A stretch of 64,000 bases of DNA. Source: Cyanobacteria bacterium UBA2566 (GTDB lineage: Bacteria > Cyanobacteriota > Cyanobacteriia > Cyanobacteriales > Desertifilaceae). Under the pieces are notes generated by a model that worked only from the letters and a program-made list of their open reading frames with translations, searched no databases and had not been told where the DNA came from. The stretch covers positions 4,087 to 68,086 of the forward strand of contig DDLS01000183.1 of NCBI GenBank assembly GCA_002340255.1, read 5' to 3'. The position numbers and the translations under genes were made by a program. This document shows positions 17,792-26,311 of the stretch, piece after piece (positions within the stretch are counted from its first letter, which is position 1; the number at the start of each line of letters is the position of its first letter).

Positions 17792-18483
17792 GCTTTTTAG
17801 TAACTAATGATGATGGGATTGATGCTCCGGGCATTCGTGCATTACACAGGGCATTATCTCAAGTAACGACCGATCGCATTATGGTTGTTGCGCCCAAACA
17901 CCACCAGTCTGGTTGTGGTCATCAGGTCAATATTCGCACCGTGATTCCAGTCGAACGGCGATCGGATACTGAAGTGAGTGTGGACAGTACACCAGCCGAT
18001 TGTGTCCGTCTTGGAGTCAACTATCTCTACGACGATATCCACTTTGCGATCTCTGGGATTAATGCTGGCTGCAATATGGGTTCAGACATTTATCCTTCCG
18101 GGACAATAGGGGCAGCCCGAGAAGCCACAATACATCGTCTTCCAGCGATCGCCTTGTCTCACTTCAAAAGAAGCGACAGAGAACTAGACTGGGAAAGGGC
18201 GACACAATGGACAGTGAGGGTGTTGGAAAACTTATTAGCTCAACCCCCTGAGTCGGGAACCTTATGGAGCGTCAATTTTCCCCACCTAGAACCCGATACA
18301 CCCGATCCGGAACTTGTCTTTTGTTCCCTCTGTACCCGTCCCCTACTCACTGAGTTTGTCAAGCAAGGAGATGGATATCTATATGTGGGAGATGATATCA
18401 ACCGCACATCCGATCCGGGAACAGATGTTGAGGTGTGTTTATCCGGCAATATTGCTATAACGAAACTTCGCTTATGGGAATAA
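17788..18483 (+). CDS. surE: 5'/3'-nucleotidase SurE
   Basis: SurE-family phosphatase of 231 residues that dephosphorylates nucleoside monophosphates and related phosphate esters using a divalent metal. The acidic metal site is VTNDDGIDAPG (Asp8, Asp9). The conserved serine lies in APKHHQSGCGH, the Asn in ISGINAGCNMGSD (about 89-101) and the last signature in SGTIGAAREA (about 105). It is slightly shorter than E. coli SurE. Sitting between a methyltransferase and an ATP-grasp fusion gene, it may remove a phosphate from a pathway intermediate rather than act as the housekeeping enzyme. That is inference. Confidence 0.93.
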   Translation: MSFLVTNDDGIDAPGIRALHRALSQVTTDRIMVVAPKHHQSGCGHQVNIRTVIPVERRSDTEVSVDSTPADCVRLGVNYLYDDIHFAISGINAGCNMGSDIYPSGTIGAAREATIHRLPAIALSHFKRSDRELDWERATQWTVRVLENLLAQPPESGTLWSVNFPHLEPDTPDPELVFCSLCTRPLLTEFVKQGDGYLYVGDDINRTSDPGTDVEVCLSGNIAITKLRLWE

Positions 18484-18570
18484 TCTTTTCATTTTTAGAA
18501 GCAACCGATCGGCAAAAAAATCTGTAGCAGTATCAAGTAAAATTAGTATGATGGCTCATACTATAAATTC

Positions 18571-20787
18571 ATGCTCAAAGTAGCAACAGCAACTGTACTC
18601 CAGACCAATAATTCAGCCGATAAACTCATTCCAGTATTGGTGTTATGTCCATCTAAAGATGAGAAGCAATTATTTTCTAGCTCTGATTTTTTTGCCTATT
18701 GCTTTCATTGTTTAGAGTATTCATGTATACAAACTACACCACCTAAACTTAAAGGTGAAGCCGATTTAGTTGCCTTTTGCCAAGATGCAATTGCTTATGC
18801 CCAAGTTCACCAGATCGGGTTTGTTTACTATAGCTTTGATATCGCCAATTTAGTGGCGGCTGTGGTTTGTCAAAGCCTGAATCTTTTTGGCCCTTCTATA
18901 GAAGGTGTCCTCAACTGTTTTCATAAGTTTTATGCTCGTGAAATCGACTCATATTCTCCCGGCCACAGTGTTGTACAACTGGCCAATAAAACTGAGATAT
19001 TAATTGACAAGGACATTGTAAATCAACTGAAGTTTCCCGTATTTGTTAAACCCGTTTGTTCGAGTTACGGAATGTTTTGTGCAAAAGTAAAGCAACCTGA
19101 ACAATTAGAACAAGTATGTAAAGAACTTGCCAGCTCTTACCAACCGTGGTGGCAAATGTATCAAAACTTATTCCAAGAATTTGTTGATGGCACAAAATAC
19201 CCCATAGCTGTAACATCTCAAGTGCCACTTTTAGTCGAAGAGCTGATTTCCGGTCAACCTTTAACCTGTGATGGCTTTGTCTATAAAGGAGAGGTTCATT
19301 TTTTGGGTTTAGTGGATACTGTGGAAGCACAAGATGGATCGGTAGATTGTTATGCTTTTCCTTCTCAAGTGAGTCAGGCACAACAAAGAGCTATTTATCA
19401 GCGAGTAGCTCATTTTATTCAAGATAGCGGTTTGAACAATAGCTTTTTCAGCGCTGAATTTTGGATTCAAGACCAAAGTTCTCCGATCTTGATTGAAATG
19501 AATGCTCGTATGAGCGCCACATTTGGATTTTTGTACCAGGAGAGTCTTAACTTTAATTTACCCAAAGCTGCTCTAATATTAGCCCAGGGAATTTGTCCTC
19601 AGATTCCCAAACAGACATCAATAGAAAAAATACCCACCAGTATTCGATTGTATCTATCAACTTATAAAAGTGGTCTCGCGTCAGCGTTGTTTGATTTTAG
19701 CCTCGCTCAACACACTCTCAATTGCTCCCAATTGATCGCGTTTAATTGCGAACCAACAGAGCAAATTCAAGATACCTACTATCATCCCAGTCCACTGGCA
19801 GAACTCAACCTGGTTGGTAAGAATCGAGATGCACTACAGTTTTATGGGGAGCATCTACGCAATGCACTACTGCTAGAACGACGCTCACCAAACTATAAAA
19901 TAACCGTAGTGCCAGAGTGCGATCTCCAGGGCGGTGAGGGACTTTGCTATGACTCTAGACGTAATCAATTATTTTGTCTGGACTACGGTAATTTTCAGCT
20001 CGTTCAACTATGCTTAACGACCCGCAAAGTGCAACGGTTCCCATTACCGAGTGCATTTTATGGTCTGGCAGTATCTAGTAAGGGAACTGTCATATTGTCT
20101 GGAGAGTTAGGACTAGTAGAATGGAATGTCAATACCCAAGAGCTAGTACCTATTGTCCAAGAATATCAGGGCAGACAATTGGTTTGTAATGATGTGGTTC
20201 TTGACTCAACTGGATACATCTGGTTCAACACTATCCATGAAAATGAGGGAGAAATCGGGGAAAAAGGGGCACTGCTAGGATGTAATCCCCAGGGGCAAGT
20301 TCAAGAAATTTTTAGCGGACTAGGCTATGCTAATGGCATGGGAATATCACCAGACGGGCGATCGCTCTACGTTTTAGATAGCTTGGAACGCACGGTTCAT
20401 GTTTTTACCTTCGACTCAGATCGAACTGAAGCTACCCTACCCGATATTCGCGAGCATTACCAATTTATTGTTGCTGATGAAAATGAAGGTGTACCTGATG
20501 GATTGGCTGTAGATAGGGCAGGTCGTCTTTGGCTCACATTTTGGTTTGGCGGTAAAATTGTCTGTATCGACCCACAATTGCAAGTAAGGAAGAGAGAGAT
20601 TATTTTACCTGTAATGAATATTACGAGTCTAAGTGTTGTTGATCGTGAATTTAGTTCCAGTGCCAAATTGTTTGCTTGCTCATCTGTAGTTCCTTGGCTA
20701 GGAGGAGAGTTTCTCGCACCTTGGTATGCAAGTGACTGGCCAGTGGAACAACATGGGTATCTTTTTGAAATCGATGTTGAGTTATAG
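18571..20787 (+). CDS. ATP-grasp ligase fused to an SMP-30/gluconolactonase beta-propeller
   Basis: A 738-residue two-domain protein. Residues about 90-340 are an ATP-grasp ligase similar to D-Ala-D-Ala/carboxylate-amine ligases: FPVFVKPVCSSYG with Lys160, LLVEELISG with Glu223-Glu224, and AEFWIQ...IEMNAR with Glu309, Asn311 and Arg313. Residues about 445-735 are an SMP-30/gluconolactonase propeller keeping the metal residues GGEG (Glu456), CNDV (Asn540), YANGMGISPDG (Asn588) and VPDGLAVD (Asp643). ATP-grasp enzymes form amide or ester bonds from acyl-phosphates; SMP-30 proteins hydrolyse or bind lactones. I know of no standard enzyme with both. ATG 18571 has no clear Shine-Dalgarno. It closes the RidA-to-SurE gene set. 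Confidence 0.88.
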   Translation: MLKVATATVLQTNNSADKLIPVLVLCPSKDEKQLFSSSDFFAYCFHCLEYSCIQTTPPKLKGEADLVAFCQDAIAYAQVHQIGFVYYSFDIANLVAAVVCQSLNLFGPSIEGVLNCFHKFYAREIDSYSPGHSVVQLANKTEILIDKDIVNQLKFPVFVKPVCSSYGMFCAKVKQPEQLEQVCKELASSYQPWWQMYQNLFQEFVDGTKYPIAVTSQVPLLVEELISGQPLTCDGFVYKGEVHFLGLVDTVEAQDGSVDCYAFPSQVSQAQQRAIYQRVAHFIQDSGLNNSFFSAEFWIQDQSSPILIEMNARMSATFGFLYQESLNFNLPKAALILAQGICPQIPKQTSIEKIPTSIRLYLSTYKSGLASALFDFSLAQHTLNCSQLIAFNCEPTEQIQDTYYHPSPLAELNLVGKNRDALQFYGEHLRNALLLERRSPNYKITVVPECDLQGGEGLCYDSRRNQLFCLDYGNFQLVQLCLTTRKVQRFPLPSAFYGLAVSSKGTVILSGELGLVEWNVNTQELVPIVQEYQGRQLVCNDVVLDSTGYIWFNTIHENEGEIGEKGALLGCNPQGQVQEIFSGLGYANGMGISPDGRSLYVLDSLERTVHVFTFDSDRTEATLPDIREHYQFIVADENEGVPDGLAVDRAGRLWLTFWFGGKIVCIDPQLQVRKREIILPVMNITSLSVVDREFSSSAKLFACSSVVPWLGGEFLAPWYASDWPVEQHGYLFEIDVEL

Positions 20788-20801
20788 TCATATTAAAGCG
20801 A

Positions 20802-20828
20802 GATGGCGGAGATTGCTTTGCTTCGCCA
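20802..20828 (+). terminator. Possible hairpin after the ATP-grasp/SMP-30 gene
   Basis: GGCGGAG and CTTCGCC can pair with one mismatch across a short loop, 15 bp after the stop codon. No T-run follows, so termination is uncertain. Confidence 0.25.
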
Positions 20829-20941
20829 ACATAAATATTACTGCTGCACTCCATTGGCAATAACCGATCGCGAATTAAATGGCACTACCGAAACGACTCT
20901 CCTCTTCCTAGTTATGCTCAGACCGGGTTAATACTTGAGTT

Positions 20942-21463
20942 CTATGACTCCAGCTCAAACCCCCTTACTCCAGAACAGTCCACTTTTTCAACCAGTTGAG
21001 AAATTGCCTCCCCAGAAACGGGTTCGATCCAGTCTGGGGCAATTTCTGCTAAGGGCACTAATACAAATGCTCTTTCGGTCATCCGAGGATGGGGAATTTG
21101 CAGATCGGTCGTGTCTAGAATTAAATCGGCAAATAATAGGACATCTAAATCTAATGTTCGCGCGCCCCACCTTTCTTGACGGACTCGGCCAAATTGGTCT
21201 TCAATATTGAGCAGCGTTTTGAGTAACTCGTGGGGAGTTAGCTTCACTTCTAACAGGGCACAGCCATTAAGATAATCCGGTTGTGATGGGCCAATGGGTG
21301 CAGTTTTGTACCAACTCGAATGGGTTGTGACGGTAATTCCAGGAGTTTGGTCAATCGTTTTTAGGGCATTTTCTAGGGTAGCGCGAGAATCACCGAGGTT
21401 ACTTCCTAGAGCGATCGCACTCTTTGTCGGTTTTTCAGTTTCCAAATGATTGGATATGACCAT
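20942..21463 (-). CDS. folK: 6-hydroxymethyl-7,8-dihydropterin pyrophosphokinase
   Basis: FolK transfers pyrophosphate from ATP to 6-hydroxymethyl-dihydropterin, the step that makes the dihydropteroate synthase substrate. From ATG 21463 it has 173 residues; an upstream TTG would add 9. Motifs are IALGSNLGDS, the HPPK signature RWGARTLDLDVLLF, and IPHPRMTERAFVLVPLAEIAP near the C-terminus. It is convergent with the ATP-grasp/SMP-30 gene, 154 bp away. It is notable as a second pterin-related gene close to the DHPS-like gene. Confidence 0.96.
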   Translation of the reverse strand: MVISNHLETEKPTKSAIALGSNLGDSRATLENALKTIDQTPGITVTTHSSWYKTAPIGPSQPDYLNGCALLEVKLTPHELLKTLLNIEDQFGRVRQERWGARTLDLDVLLFADLILDTTDLQIPHPRMTERAFVLVPLAEIAPDWIEPVSGEAISQLVEKVDCSGVRGFELES

Positions 21464-21538
21464 TCTTCGTTCTCTAGTAGAGAGTACCAATAGATAGTCT
21501 ACCAGGTCATCAGAGGCGATCGCCTTTCTTATTGGGAT

Positions 21539-22294
21539 TTATATTCTTCTCTTTTTAAGCAAACCCAAACCACTCAAGAACAACAGTCCCAAAACAACGG
21601 AAGGTTCCGGAACCCTAGTCGGATGGGGCGTTGGAGTCGGAGTCGGTACTGGGGTAGGATTCGCTGTTGAATTGGTAAATCCTACAAACTGCATCGGCCC
21701 TTCATACCACAAATGCTGACTACTGCTAGCAAACATGCTCATAGTCCCAGACGAACCAACACAGGAGAGTAAATCTGACGCACAATTGAGGCTAAGACGA
21801 AACAGACCCATCGAATATGTAGGATACGGACTCGACTTGTTCGCCTTCCAAGGGGAACCCATTACTGTATGAAAATGCCACTGACCATTAGATTGAGTAA
21901 TCACAGCAGTAGAAGGGGTTGAATGGAGACTACCATAATAAATAGAGTTCAGTGGCAATAAACACTGCCTCGCATCACACTTAGCAGGTTTATTATTGCG
22001 GAAGTGACTAGCCAAATAGGGATCGAGAGAACCATTATGGTAATAAACTCGATGACTCTCACCTTTGAGAAAAGAATCTATCGGGTCTTTTGTTGGGTCT
22101 TGATAAAGCTCAATACCCATAGGACCGACATAACTATTTCCAAAAGTAACATGGTTTCCAAACAAGAGATCGGCGCTAGTTTGACCATCTGGAGACTGAA
22201 AGTGTAACTGAAGGGACTGGACTGGAGATGCAGTCACACACAGGCTTAAGCATCCACCTGTAAACATTAAAGCAGTGGTTTTGAGAGAATTCAT
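21539..22294 (-). CDS. PEP-CTERM secreted protein
   Basis: A 251-residue exported protein with an N-terminal signal peptide (hydrophobic to about residue 27). Residues about 28-205 are a unique region with several Cys, then comes a Pro/Thr repeat linker (PTPVPTPTPTP). The C-terminal sorting signal has VPEP, a hydrophobic helix and KKRR. PEP-CTERM proteins are processed by an exosortase and are often tied to exopolysaccharide. The function of the unique region is unknown. Confidence 0.9.
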   Translation of the reverse strand: MNSLKTTALMFTGGCLSLCVTASPVQSLQLHFQSPDGQTSADLLFGNHVTFGNSYVGPMGIELYQDPTKDPIDSFLKGESHRVYYHNGSLDPYLASHFRNNKPAKCDARQCLLPLNSIYYGSLHSTPSTAVITQSNGQWHFHTVMGSPWKANKSSPYPTYSMGLFRLSLNCASDLLSCVGSSGTMSMFASSSQHLWYEGPMQFVGFTNSTANPTPVPTPTPTPHPTRVPEPSVVLGLLFLSGLGLLKKRRI

Positions 22295-22392
22295 CCTCTA
22301 TACCCCCTGAGTTTAACAATAAAGGATACACGCGGGAAACGCCACATTCCTAAAATTCCGTACAATCAGTAAGGCGTTTTTCTCTAGCTTCT

Positions 22393-23160
22393 ATGACCTA
22401 TTGTCTTGGCATTATCACCCGTTCTGGTCTGGTGCTGGCGGCAGACTCGCGAACCAATGCTGGAGTGGATTATATTTCCACTTATCGTAAGTTATTTGAT
22501 TTCTCCCTACCTGGAGAACGAGTGATTATCCTGTGTACTTCGGGGAACCTCTCTGTTACCCAAGCGGTAGTCTCTAGTTTGAAGAAAGATATTAAAGTGC
22601 AGCAGGATCTTAATTTGCATTCTCTACCAACTTTCCACGAAATTGCCCGCTATATCGGCAGTAAAACCCGGCAATTGCTCGAACAAGACCGAGCTTGGTT
22701 GGAAAAAGACGGTATTGATTACCATTGTAACTTTTTAGTGGGGGGACAAATTCAGGGGGAAGACCCAGAACTTTATCTGGTTTATACCCAAGGGAATTCG
22801 ATTCAAGCGACTCCAGAAACCCCGTTTTTACAAATTGGGGAAACTAAATATGGTAAACCGATTCTCGATCGCACGTTGAACTTTGACACCCCAGTAGAAG
22901 TTGCAGCGAAAGCAGCGATCTTATCCATCGATTCTACGATGAAATCGAATATTTCCGTAGGGCCGCCCATCAATCTGGTGATGTACGAACGGGATAGTTT
23001 GGCGATCCGCCACCAGCTTGAACTTCCTCTGAGAGACCCTTATTTAGGTAGGCTTCGCAAAACCTGGGAAGTGGCTCTCAACCAGGCAGTCGAAAGCATT
23101 CCCAATATTGATTGGGAGTATTACGCCCAGGAAGACGATAGGGATTTAACCACAGATTAA
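22393..23160 (+). CDS. Anbu-type proteasome-like peptidase
   Basis: A 255-residue Ntn-hydrolase of the Anbu (ancestral beta-subunit) group. Thr2, exposed after Met removal, is the predicted nucleophile. The start of the fold is GIITRSGLVLAADSRTNAG, as in HslV and proteasome beta subunits, with RKLF and CTSGNLSV following. Its neighbours are the standard Anbu companions: a transglutaminase-like protein, an alpha-E protein and a circularly permuted ATP-grasp. That context was proposed from comparative genomics to form a peptide-synthesis or tagging system. The gene ends overlapping the convergent transglutaminase stop by 4 bp. Confidence 0.92.
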   Translation: MTYCLGIITRSGLVLAADSRTNAGVDYISTYRKLFDFSLPGERVIILCTSGNLSVTQAVVSSLKKDIKVQQDLNLHSLPTFHEIARYIGSKTRQLLEQDRAWLEKDGIDYHCNFLVGGQIQGEDPELYLVYTQGNSIQATPETPFLQIGETKYGKPILDRTLNFDTPVEVAAKAAILSIDSTMKSNISVGPPINLVMYERDSLAIRHQLELPLRDPYLGRLRKTWEVALNQAVESIPNIDWEYYAQEDDRDLTTD

Positions 23161-24017
23161 TCTAAAAATGCGATCGCCAAATCAAAGTCCATTTGACTGT
23201 GTACCTGAGAGCGGCGCAGGGTGCCAGAAACGGGAGCCGTATTTTGGGGAATGGCACTAGTCGCTACGGCAATATGCCCATTACTGACCGCTAGGCCGTG
23301 GGTGGGGTCATAGCCCCGCCATCCTGCTCCTGGAAGGTAGACTTCTGCCCAAGCATGGAGGTGGCGGTCTGGTGTATCGAGATCGCCTTCTTGATAGCCA
23401 CTGACAAACCGTGCAGCTAACCCCATGGCGCGACAGGCTTCCATAAACAGGACAGCATAATCTCGACAAGTTCCCCCTTTTTGTTCCCAAGTTATTCCCG
23501 GAGGAAAAGGATCGCCCGTATCGCGAATATAATAATCGCACCGTTCATAAATTTGCTGATTAATCGCACTCAGAAACGGGGTAACTTGATAGCGAACGCG
23601 ATCGGCAATGTCCATCGCCCAAGTATAAACCCTGGGATCGATTGGACTCGGCAGTGTTCTAGGGGCAAAATAGGGGGATAGCCGAGCCAGTAGACTAGAC
23701 GGATAATCAATTGGAAATTGAACGGCCCAAGGCTCTAAGAGATAATTAAAGGGGTTGCTACAATGGGTTTCCACTTCAGAAGTGGCAGTAATCTTTAGTG
23801 CTTTGAGTTCCTGAGCGTCGAACCAAATTTTTTCCAGAACATTGCCCTCTTCATCGAGGACAGAGGATTGACCAGTAGGGAGCGGATCGATCTCTAACTG
23901 AAAGTGATGCAGGGTTTGAGCGCCATCGGAGCGCGATCGCAACCGCAGCCAATGGGGACTCAGAGCCACAAATTCACTATAAGTATAATAAGTTGAGTGG
24001 ATAATTTTATAGCGCAT
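23157..24017 (-). CDS. Transglutaminase-like cysteine protease-fold protein
   Basis: A 286-residue protein with the N-terminal beta-rich domain typical of bacterial transglutaminase-like proteins (about 1-120) and the transglutaminase core (about 130-260). The catalytic triad is visible as Cys184 (GGTCRDYAVLF), His221 (RHLHAWAEVY) and Asp237 (YDPTHG). Such proteins probably cleave or exchange amide bonds. It lies 26 bp downstream of the alpha-E gene on the same strand and is likely co-transcribed with it. Confidence 0.93.
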   Translation of the reverse strand: MRYKIIHSTYYTYSEFVALSPHWLRLRSRSDGAQTLHHFQLEIDPLPTGQSSVLDEEGNVLEKIWFDAQELKALKITATSEVETHCSNPFNYLLEPWAVQFPIDYPSSLLARLSPYFAPRTLPSPIDPRVYTWAMDIADRVRYQVTPFLSAINQQIYERCDYYIRDTGDPFPPGITWEQKGGTCRDYAVLFMEACRAMGLAARFVSGYQEGDLDTPDRHLHAWAEVYLPGAGWRGYDPTHGLAVSNGHIAVATSAIPQNTAPVSGTLRRSQVHSQMDFDLAIAFLD

Positions 24018-24043
24018 GTGTTCCTGTTGCCATCTTTGTTAAT

Positions 24044-25000
24044 TTAATGCACTGACTCTAAAGAGAAATAGGTTTGATAGAGCTGCTCGCCCACCAAATT
24101 TAACTGTTTTTGTAAATTATCCACAAATTCATGTAATCCCTGTTGAATAATCTCCTCAATGGTGATGTATTCCAGCTCCGATCGCACACGACCCAAGGCT
24201 CGTTCGGCCGAATCACTCCAGGTTGCTGGTGCTGTACCATTAATTCGATGGAGAGACTGCTCGGAGCGAAACAGACAAGAGCGTACTGCACGGGGGAAGT
24301 GGCGATCGAGCAACAAAAACTCTGCTACTCCCATAGGCGTAATTTGGTGACGGTGTATTTGTTTGCGATACATTTCATAAGCACTCGCAGATTTTAACAA
24401 AGCTATCCAATGAATTTCATCTAATGTTGTGCCCACATCCTGAGCCGAAGGCAATAAAATAAAATACTTCACATCTAAAATTCGCGAAGTCTTATCTGCT
24501 CGTTCTAACAACCGGCCAATCAAGCCAAAATGCCAACCCTCATTATGGGACATCGTGGCATCCATCAAGCCGGCAAACAAATGACTACAGCGCTTAACTT
24601 CCGTATAAAAATCCGATAACTCCACCATTGACCCCTCTGGAGAAGTCTCTTTAACCATGTAATAAAATTCATTGATTTGCTGCCACATCTCCGAAGAAAT
24701 CACCTCTCGAATCGATCGCGCATTCTCACGAGCCATCCACAAACAAGACAAAATCGAATTGGGGTTTTTCGCATCAAACGTGAGAAAATGGCGCACATTC
24801 TCCTTCGTCGCTTCGCCATAGCGCTCCCAAAACACCTGGCGATCGCCCGTCGTAATCACCAACGGTTCCCACTGATGGACAACCCCAACCGGAGAATCCA
24901 AAATTAAGGTCAAATTAGCATCAATAAATCGAGCCGTATTTTCTGCCCGCTCTACATAACGATTGAGCCAATAGATTGAATCTGCGACGCGACTTAACAT
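24044..25000 (-). CDS. Alpha-E domain protein (DUF403)
   Basis: A 318-residue all-helical protein starting MLSRVADSIYWLNRYVERAENTAR in essence, the hallmark of the alpha-E superfamily. The family regularly occurs with circularly permuted ATP-grasp proteins and transglutaminases, sometimes fused to them. Its biochemical role is not known. Upstream of it are about 300 bp without a gene on this strand. Confidence 0.93.
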   Translation of the reverse strand: MLSRVADSIYWLNRYVERAENTARFIDANLTLILDSPVGVVHQWEPLVITTGDRQVFWERYGEATKENVRHFLTFDAKNPNSILSCLWMARENARSIREVISSEMWQQINEFYYMVKETSPEGSMVELSDFYTEVKRCSHLFAGLMDATMSHNEGWHFGLIGRLLERADKTSRILDVKYFILLPSAQDVGTTLDEIHWIALLKSASAYEMYRKQIHRHQITPMGVAEFLLLDRHFPRAVRSCLFRSEQSLHRINGTAPATWSDSAERALGRVRSELEYITIEEIIQQGLHEFVDNLQKQLNLVGEQLYQTYFSLESVH

Positions 25001-25296
25001 AACTTAACTTCAAACAGTAATCAAAACCTAGTTCCCGTATTATCAGAATAATCAAGGTAAAAATCTGCTCATTCTAAACGGATCTTCAATCGGCGAATAG
25101 ACTAATGCCCAAATAGCGACATATTTCAGACTCCTTCACGTCTCCACCTTCCCCTATCTCCTCTTCCTCCTATCTCTCCTATCCAAATCACTTGTATAGC
25201 CAACGTAAATCACAAACTTTATGTGGGGGTTGTCACCCCACAGGTGACCCCGAGCGACCACAATAGGAACATAAGATGAGTTGAAGAGAAAAAACT
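25001..25296. other. Divergent intergenic region with a GC-rich hairpin
   Basis: It contains a pyrimidine-rich CTCC/CTAT low-complexity stretch at about 25133-25190. A hairpin GTGGGG/CCCCAC with a 7-base loop lies at 25223-25241, followed by a related GGTGACCCC. The hairpin lies about 55 bp before the 71-codon ORF and may be an operator or terminator. Confidence 0.4.
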
Positions 25297-25512
25297 ATGT
25301 TATCTCCAACAGAAAAGCTATCCGATCGCATTTCCGAAATCTTTGGAGCAGTGGGTGCAACCGGTGTCGTTTCTTGTACCGATTATCATACCCTGCAACT
25401 CGCGTCTAGCTATTCTGAACTACAAGCCCATGAGCGGAAGTCAATTAACCGTTTATTGCGAGCTGTACAACGCGGTAAAATCGATTTAATCCCCACATCC
25501 CTAGCCGTTTAA
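25297..25512 (+). CDS. Small conserved-looking hypothetical protein (71 aa)
   Basis: A 71-residue ORF with ATG start, balanced composition and predicted helices (KLSDRISEIFGAV, ELQAHERKSINRLLRAVQRGK). No motif is recognised. It is transcribed opposite to the Anbu-partner genes on either side. The coding look and the ATAAGATGAG sequence upstream make it likely real. Confidence 0.6.
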   Translation: MLSPTEKLSDRISEIFGAVGATGVVSCTDYHTLQLASSYSELQAHERKSINRLLRAVQRGKIDLIPTSLAV

Positions 25513-25602
25513 AACGAACGTTTACTACAAAAAAATGCTCAAATAGCGAGTCAGTTATTATGCAATTGACTCACTATTGTAATAGAATTCTGATTTTAAA
25601 GA

Positions 25603-26178
25603 TTAGAGTGCGGCCAAATAATCACCGGACACATACCCACCCGTGGTAAGTTTTGCCCAGCCGGTATGGTCAAAGGATTCCACAAAAACCCGTTGTCCAT
25701 TGGCGAGTCCACCAATAACAGGAAAGGATGTACCCATTCCTGAACGGACATTTAAGCCACCTGTAGCAACCACCCGATGAGTCCCACCACCTACGCCAGT
25801 ATTAGCTTCCAGAGACGCAAAAGTTTGAGCGCCAGCCATTCCATCTACAGCTAGGCCCATATCGTACTGATAACTGACAACTGCATCATAAGTAATACTA
25901 CCATAGTAACCAGTCGATCCCACTGCATAGGAGAAATAACCCGCACGTTTTAGCAAGTCTTGCAGATAAACAACATCATTACCTCTAGATCCGTAACTCA
26001 GGTAGGCCATCGCGTTTTCTGCGACACTGATAATCGAGAGCGCTACACTTAGAGCTAAAACTCCTACGGCACTTTTGGCCAGAGATACATTAATTCCTTC
26101 AAAAGACCGTAATTGGGGAGTTGGGTTAGTATCTTCGTAGGCCAGTGAAGCATGGGTAAATGCAAGTGATTCAATCAT
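25603..26178 (-). CDS. Peptidoglycan-binding and SH3-domain exported protein
   Basis: A 191-residue protein with a hydrophobic segment at about 33-55, likely an internal or late signal/anchor. A PG_binding_1 domain follows (SYGSRGNDVVYLQDLLKRAG, about 60-125) and then a bacterial SH3 domain (GGLNVRSGMGTSFPVIGGL, about 140-190). It probably binds cell-wall glycans or peptides in the periplasm. It lies between the alpha-E and ATP-grasp genes of the Anbu locus, but may simply be an unrelated neighbour. Confidence 0.88.
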   Translation of the reverse strand: MIESLAFTHASLAYEDTNPTPQLRSFEGINVSLAKSAVGVLALSVALSIISVAENAMAYLSYGSRGNDVVYLQDLLKRAGYFSYAVGSTGYYGSITYDAVVSYQYDMGLAVDGMAGAQTFASLEANTGVGGGTHRVVATGGLNVRSGMGTSFPVIGGLANGQRVFVESFDHTGWAKLTTGGYVSGDYLAAL

Positions 26179-26311
26179 AGTTTTTTTGCCATGAAAAACT
26201 CGTTACTGGAAGGATAAAGGATAACCCTGAGTTTGAGCAACTCATTTTTATCAATAATTCACGAAACTTAATGTATCGTTATTTTCATGACATCATCCCT
26301 AGCCTAGCCCC

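Noticed and set aside
14213..20787. Standard folate operon
   Set aside because: The DHPS-like protein lacks the key SRKS lysine and has changed loops, and RidA, methyltransferase, SurE and ATP-grasp/SMP-30 have no place in folate synthesis.
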